Shown here: in pieces, positions 11,073 to 12,451 of the stretch
How positions within the stretch are numbered: position 1 is the stretch's first letter
Layout of the letters: each line of letters opens with the position of its first letter
From: SIO4C1 sp039180385
Lineage (GTDB): Bacteria; Cyanobacteriota; Cyanobacteriia; Phormidesmidales; Phormidesmidaceae
Length of the DNA stretch: 12,451 nucleotides
Assembly: GCA_039180385.1 (NCBI GenBank)
Contig: JBCDDJ010000172.1
Location: forward strand, 1-12,451
Direction of reading: 5' to 3'
Notes under the pieces: model-generated
What the model was told of the DNA's origin: nothing
Database searches by the model: none
What the model saw: the letters and a program-made list of their open reading frames with translations, nothing else
Translations under genes and position numbers: made by a program

Positions 11073-12451
11073 ATGAAAACCGTGTATTTGCAGTTAGCGG
11101 GGATGAACTGTGCGGGCTGTGCCCATGCGATTGAGCGGGCGCTTCAGAATGTGGATGGCGTGGCTGAGGGCAGCGTGAATTTTGCTATGGAGCAGGCCAC
11201 GGTGTATTACGACCCGACTCAGACGGGTATTACAGCCCTCCAAGCCGCCGTGACGGCGGCTGGGTATCAGGCCAATCCAATCCATTCACCCCAAACTCAG
11301 CAAGCGGAGACGGAGATTGCTCAGCAGGCGGCGCAGCAGAGGCTTTTTCGAAGAGTGGTTGTAGGCGGCATCCTCAGTGCCATTTTGGTGGTGGGTTCCC
11401 TACCCATGATGCTAGGGGTTCCTATTCCAGGGTTTCCCATGTGGCTCCACAATCCCTGGCTGCAGGGGTTGCTCGCTACCCCGGTAATCGGGTGGTGCGG
11501 CCAGAGCTTTTTTGTCGGCGCTTGGCAAGGGTTGCGTCACCGCACCACCGACATGAATACGCTGGTGGCCTTGGGAACGGGGACTGCTTACCTCTACTCG
11601 GTAGTGGTAACCCTGTTCCCCCAGTGGTTTACCACCCAAGGGTTACGGCCTGAGGTCTATTACGAACCGGCGGCAGTAATTATCACACTGATTTTGCTAG
11701 GCCGCTGGTTTGAGGCCCGAGCACGGCAGCAAACCTCTGAAGCAATTCGTAAACTCATGGGGCTGCAGGCCAAAACCGCACGGGTTTTGCGGGCCGGGCA
11801 CCCGGTAGATATACCCATCCAGTCAGTACAAGTCGGGGATGTGGTCCTGGTGCGACCGGGGGAAAAAGTTCCCGTTGATGGGGTCATCCTTGAGGGCAGC
11901 TCGGCCATTGATGAGTCTATGGTGACTGGGGAGTCAGTGCCGACTGAGAAAAGTGTAGATGATGAGGTGATTGGCGCGACCCTCAACAAAACTGGCAGCT
12001 TTACGTTCAGAGCTTCGCGGGTGGGTCAAGAGACGGTGCTCGCTCAAATTGTGCAGTTGGTGCAAGCGGCCCAAGGTTCTAAGGCCCCGATTCAAAAGTT
12101 GGCTGACCGGGTGATTGCCTGGTTTGTGCCGGTGGTGCTGGCGATCGCGCTGCTCAGCTTCATCCTCTGGTATTCAATAACCGGCAATCTGACCCTCTCG
12201 CTGGTCGCCACCGTCAGTGTCTTGATCATTGCCTGCCCCTGTGCCCTGGGTCTAGCCACCCCCACCTCCATCATGGTAGGCACTGGCAAGGGGGCTGAGC
12301 ACGGTATCTTGATCAAAAGTGCCGACAGTTTAGAACTGGCCCACCGCCTCCAAACCATCATTCTCGACAAGACCGGCACCCTCACCCAGGGGCAGCCCAC
12401 TGTCACCGACTACATCACAGTTAACGGCACCGCCAACCACAATGAAATCAA
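11073..12451 (+). CDS. pacS: Cu(+)-translocating P1B-type ATPase, PacS/CopA-like, 3' end outside window
   Basis: This is a copper-transporting P-type ATPase. In cyanobacteria PacS sits in the thylakoid membrane and moves Cu(+) into the lumen for plastocyanin. The frame is open from the ATG to the right edge (459 codons plus two bases), about 60% of the usual ~750 residues. In order it has a heavy-metal-associated domain with GM-N-C13-A-G-C16; the first membrane helices from about residue 94 (GGILSAILVVGSLPMMLG); the actuator domain with T285-G-E-S; the CPC metal site (C388-P-C390); and the phosphorylation motif D432-KTGTLT. The segments GSLPMMLG, PMWLH and LFPQW resemble Synechococcus PacS as I remember it, more than other copper ATPases. 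CtaA or a general CopA remains possible without an alignment. The nucleotide-binding domain and last helices are missing only because the window ends. No frameshift is seen. Confidence 0.9.
   Translation, partial: MKTVYLQLAGMNCAGCAHAIERALQNVDGVAEGSVNFAMEQATVYYDPTQTGITALQAAVTAAGYQANPIHSPQTQQAETEIAQQAAQQRLFRRVVVGGILSAILVVGSLPMMLGVPIPGFPMWLHNPWLQGLLATPVIGWCGQSFFVGAWQGLRHRTTDMNTLVALGTGTAYLYSVVVTLFPQWFTTQGLRPEVYYEPAAVIITLILLGRWFEARARQQTSEAIRKLMGLQAKTARVLRAGHPVDIPIQSVQVGDVVLVRPGEKVPVDGVILEGSSAIDESMVTGESVPTEKSVDDEVIGATLNKTGSFTFRASRVGQETVLAQIVQLVQAAQGSKAPIQKLADRVIAWFVPVVLAIALLSFILWYSITGNLTLSLVATVSVLIIACPCALGLATPTSIMVGTGKGAEHGILIKSADSLELAHRLQTIILDKTGTLTQGQPTVTDYITVNGTANHNEI

Noticed and set aside
12092..12406. 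104-codon minus-strand frame at the right end
   Set aside because: It is antisense to the PacS-like ATPase, whose CPC and DKTGTLT motifs lie on the plus strand across this stretch.

Overview
This window reads as chromosomal DNA of a cyanobacterium, probably a filamentous Leptolyngbya/Nodosilinea-type strain, though the genus is only a guess. The signs are seven exact copies of the octamer GCGATCGC (HIP1) in 12.45 kb, a typical cyanobacterial ClpC, a PacS-like copper ATPase, pentapeptide-repeat and TPR proteins, and several genes without a Shine-Dalgarno. I see no tRNA, rRNA, CRISPR array, transposase or phage gene.

Layout. Positions 4-873 (+) hold an exported L,D-transpeptidase with a long Pro/Thr/Ala linker. 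It meets a minus-strand pair head to tail-end at a perfect bidirectional terminator (872-911). In transcription order the pair is a pentapeptide-repeat / transmembrane / MORN-repeat protein (2626-1496) and a small, very acidic exported PTE-rich protein (1470-919). A 368-bp divergent spacer follows. Positions 2995-4371 (+) encode a two-block TPR protein ending in a single retropepsin-like aspartic protease domain. It converges on a tandem-rhodanese lipoprotein (5425-4421, -). Upstream of that, after a terminator hairpin, is clpC (8010-5557, -), the Hsp100 unfoldase of the Clp protease. A 479-bp repeat-rich spacer lies upstream of clpC, then a small exported protein of unknown function (9044-8490, -). 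A 245-bp divergent spacer carries a 66-bp inverted-repeat element. On the plus strand follow an ABC-class P-loop ATPase of the MRB1590/PF09818 type (9290-11011) and, 61 bp further, a PacS-like Cu(+) P-type ATPase (from 11073) cut by the right edge after about 459 codons.

How the genes fit together. The left third is envelope-flavoured: wall cross-linking, a MORN membrane protein and secreted low-complexity proteins. The centre concerns protein quality control (ClpC), sulfur transfer (rhodanese) and a candidate protease. The right end is ATPase and copper handling. Most genes look like ordinary cyanobacterial core or lineage-conserved genes. I see no compact defence island or metabolic cluster. 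The least understood parts are the MORN/PTE pair, the TPR-retropepsin, the small exported protein, the ABC-class ATPase and the repeat-rich spacers around clpC and at 9045-9289.
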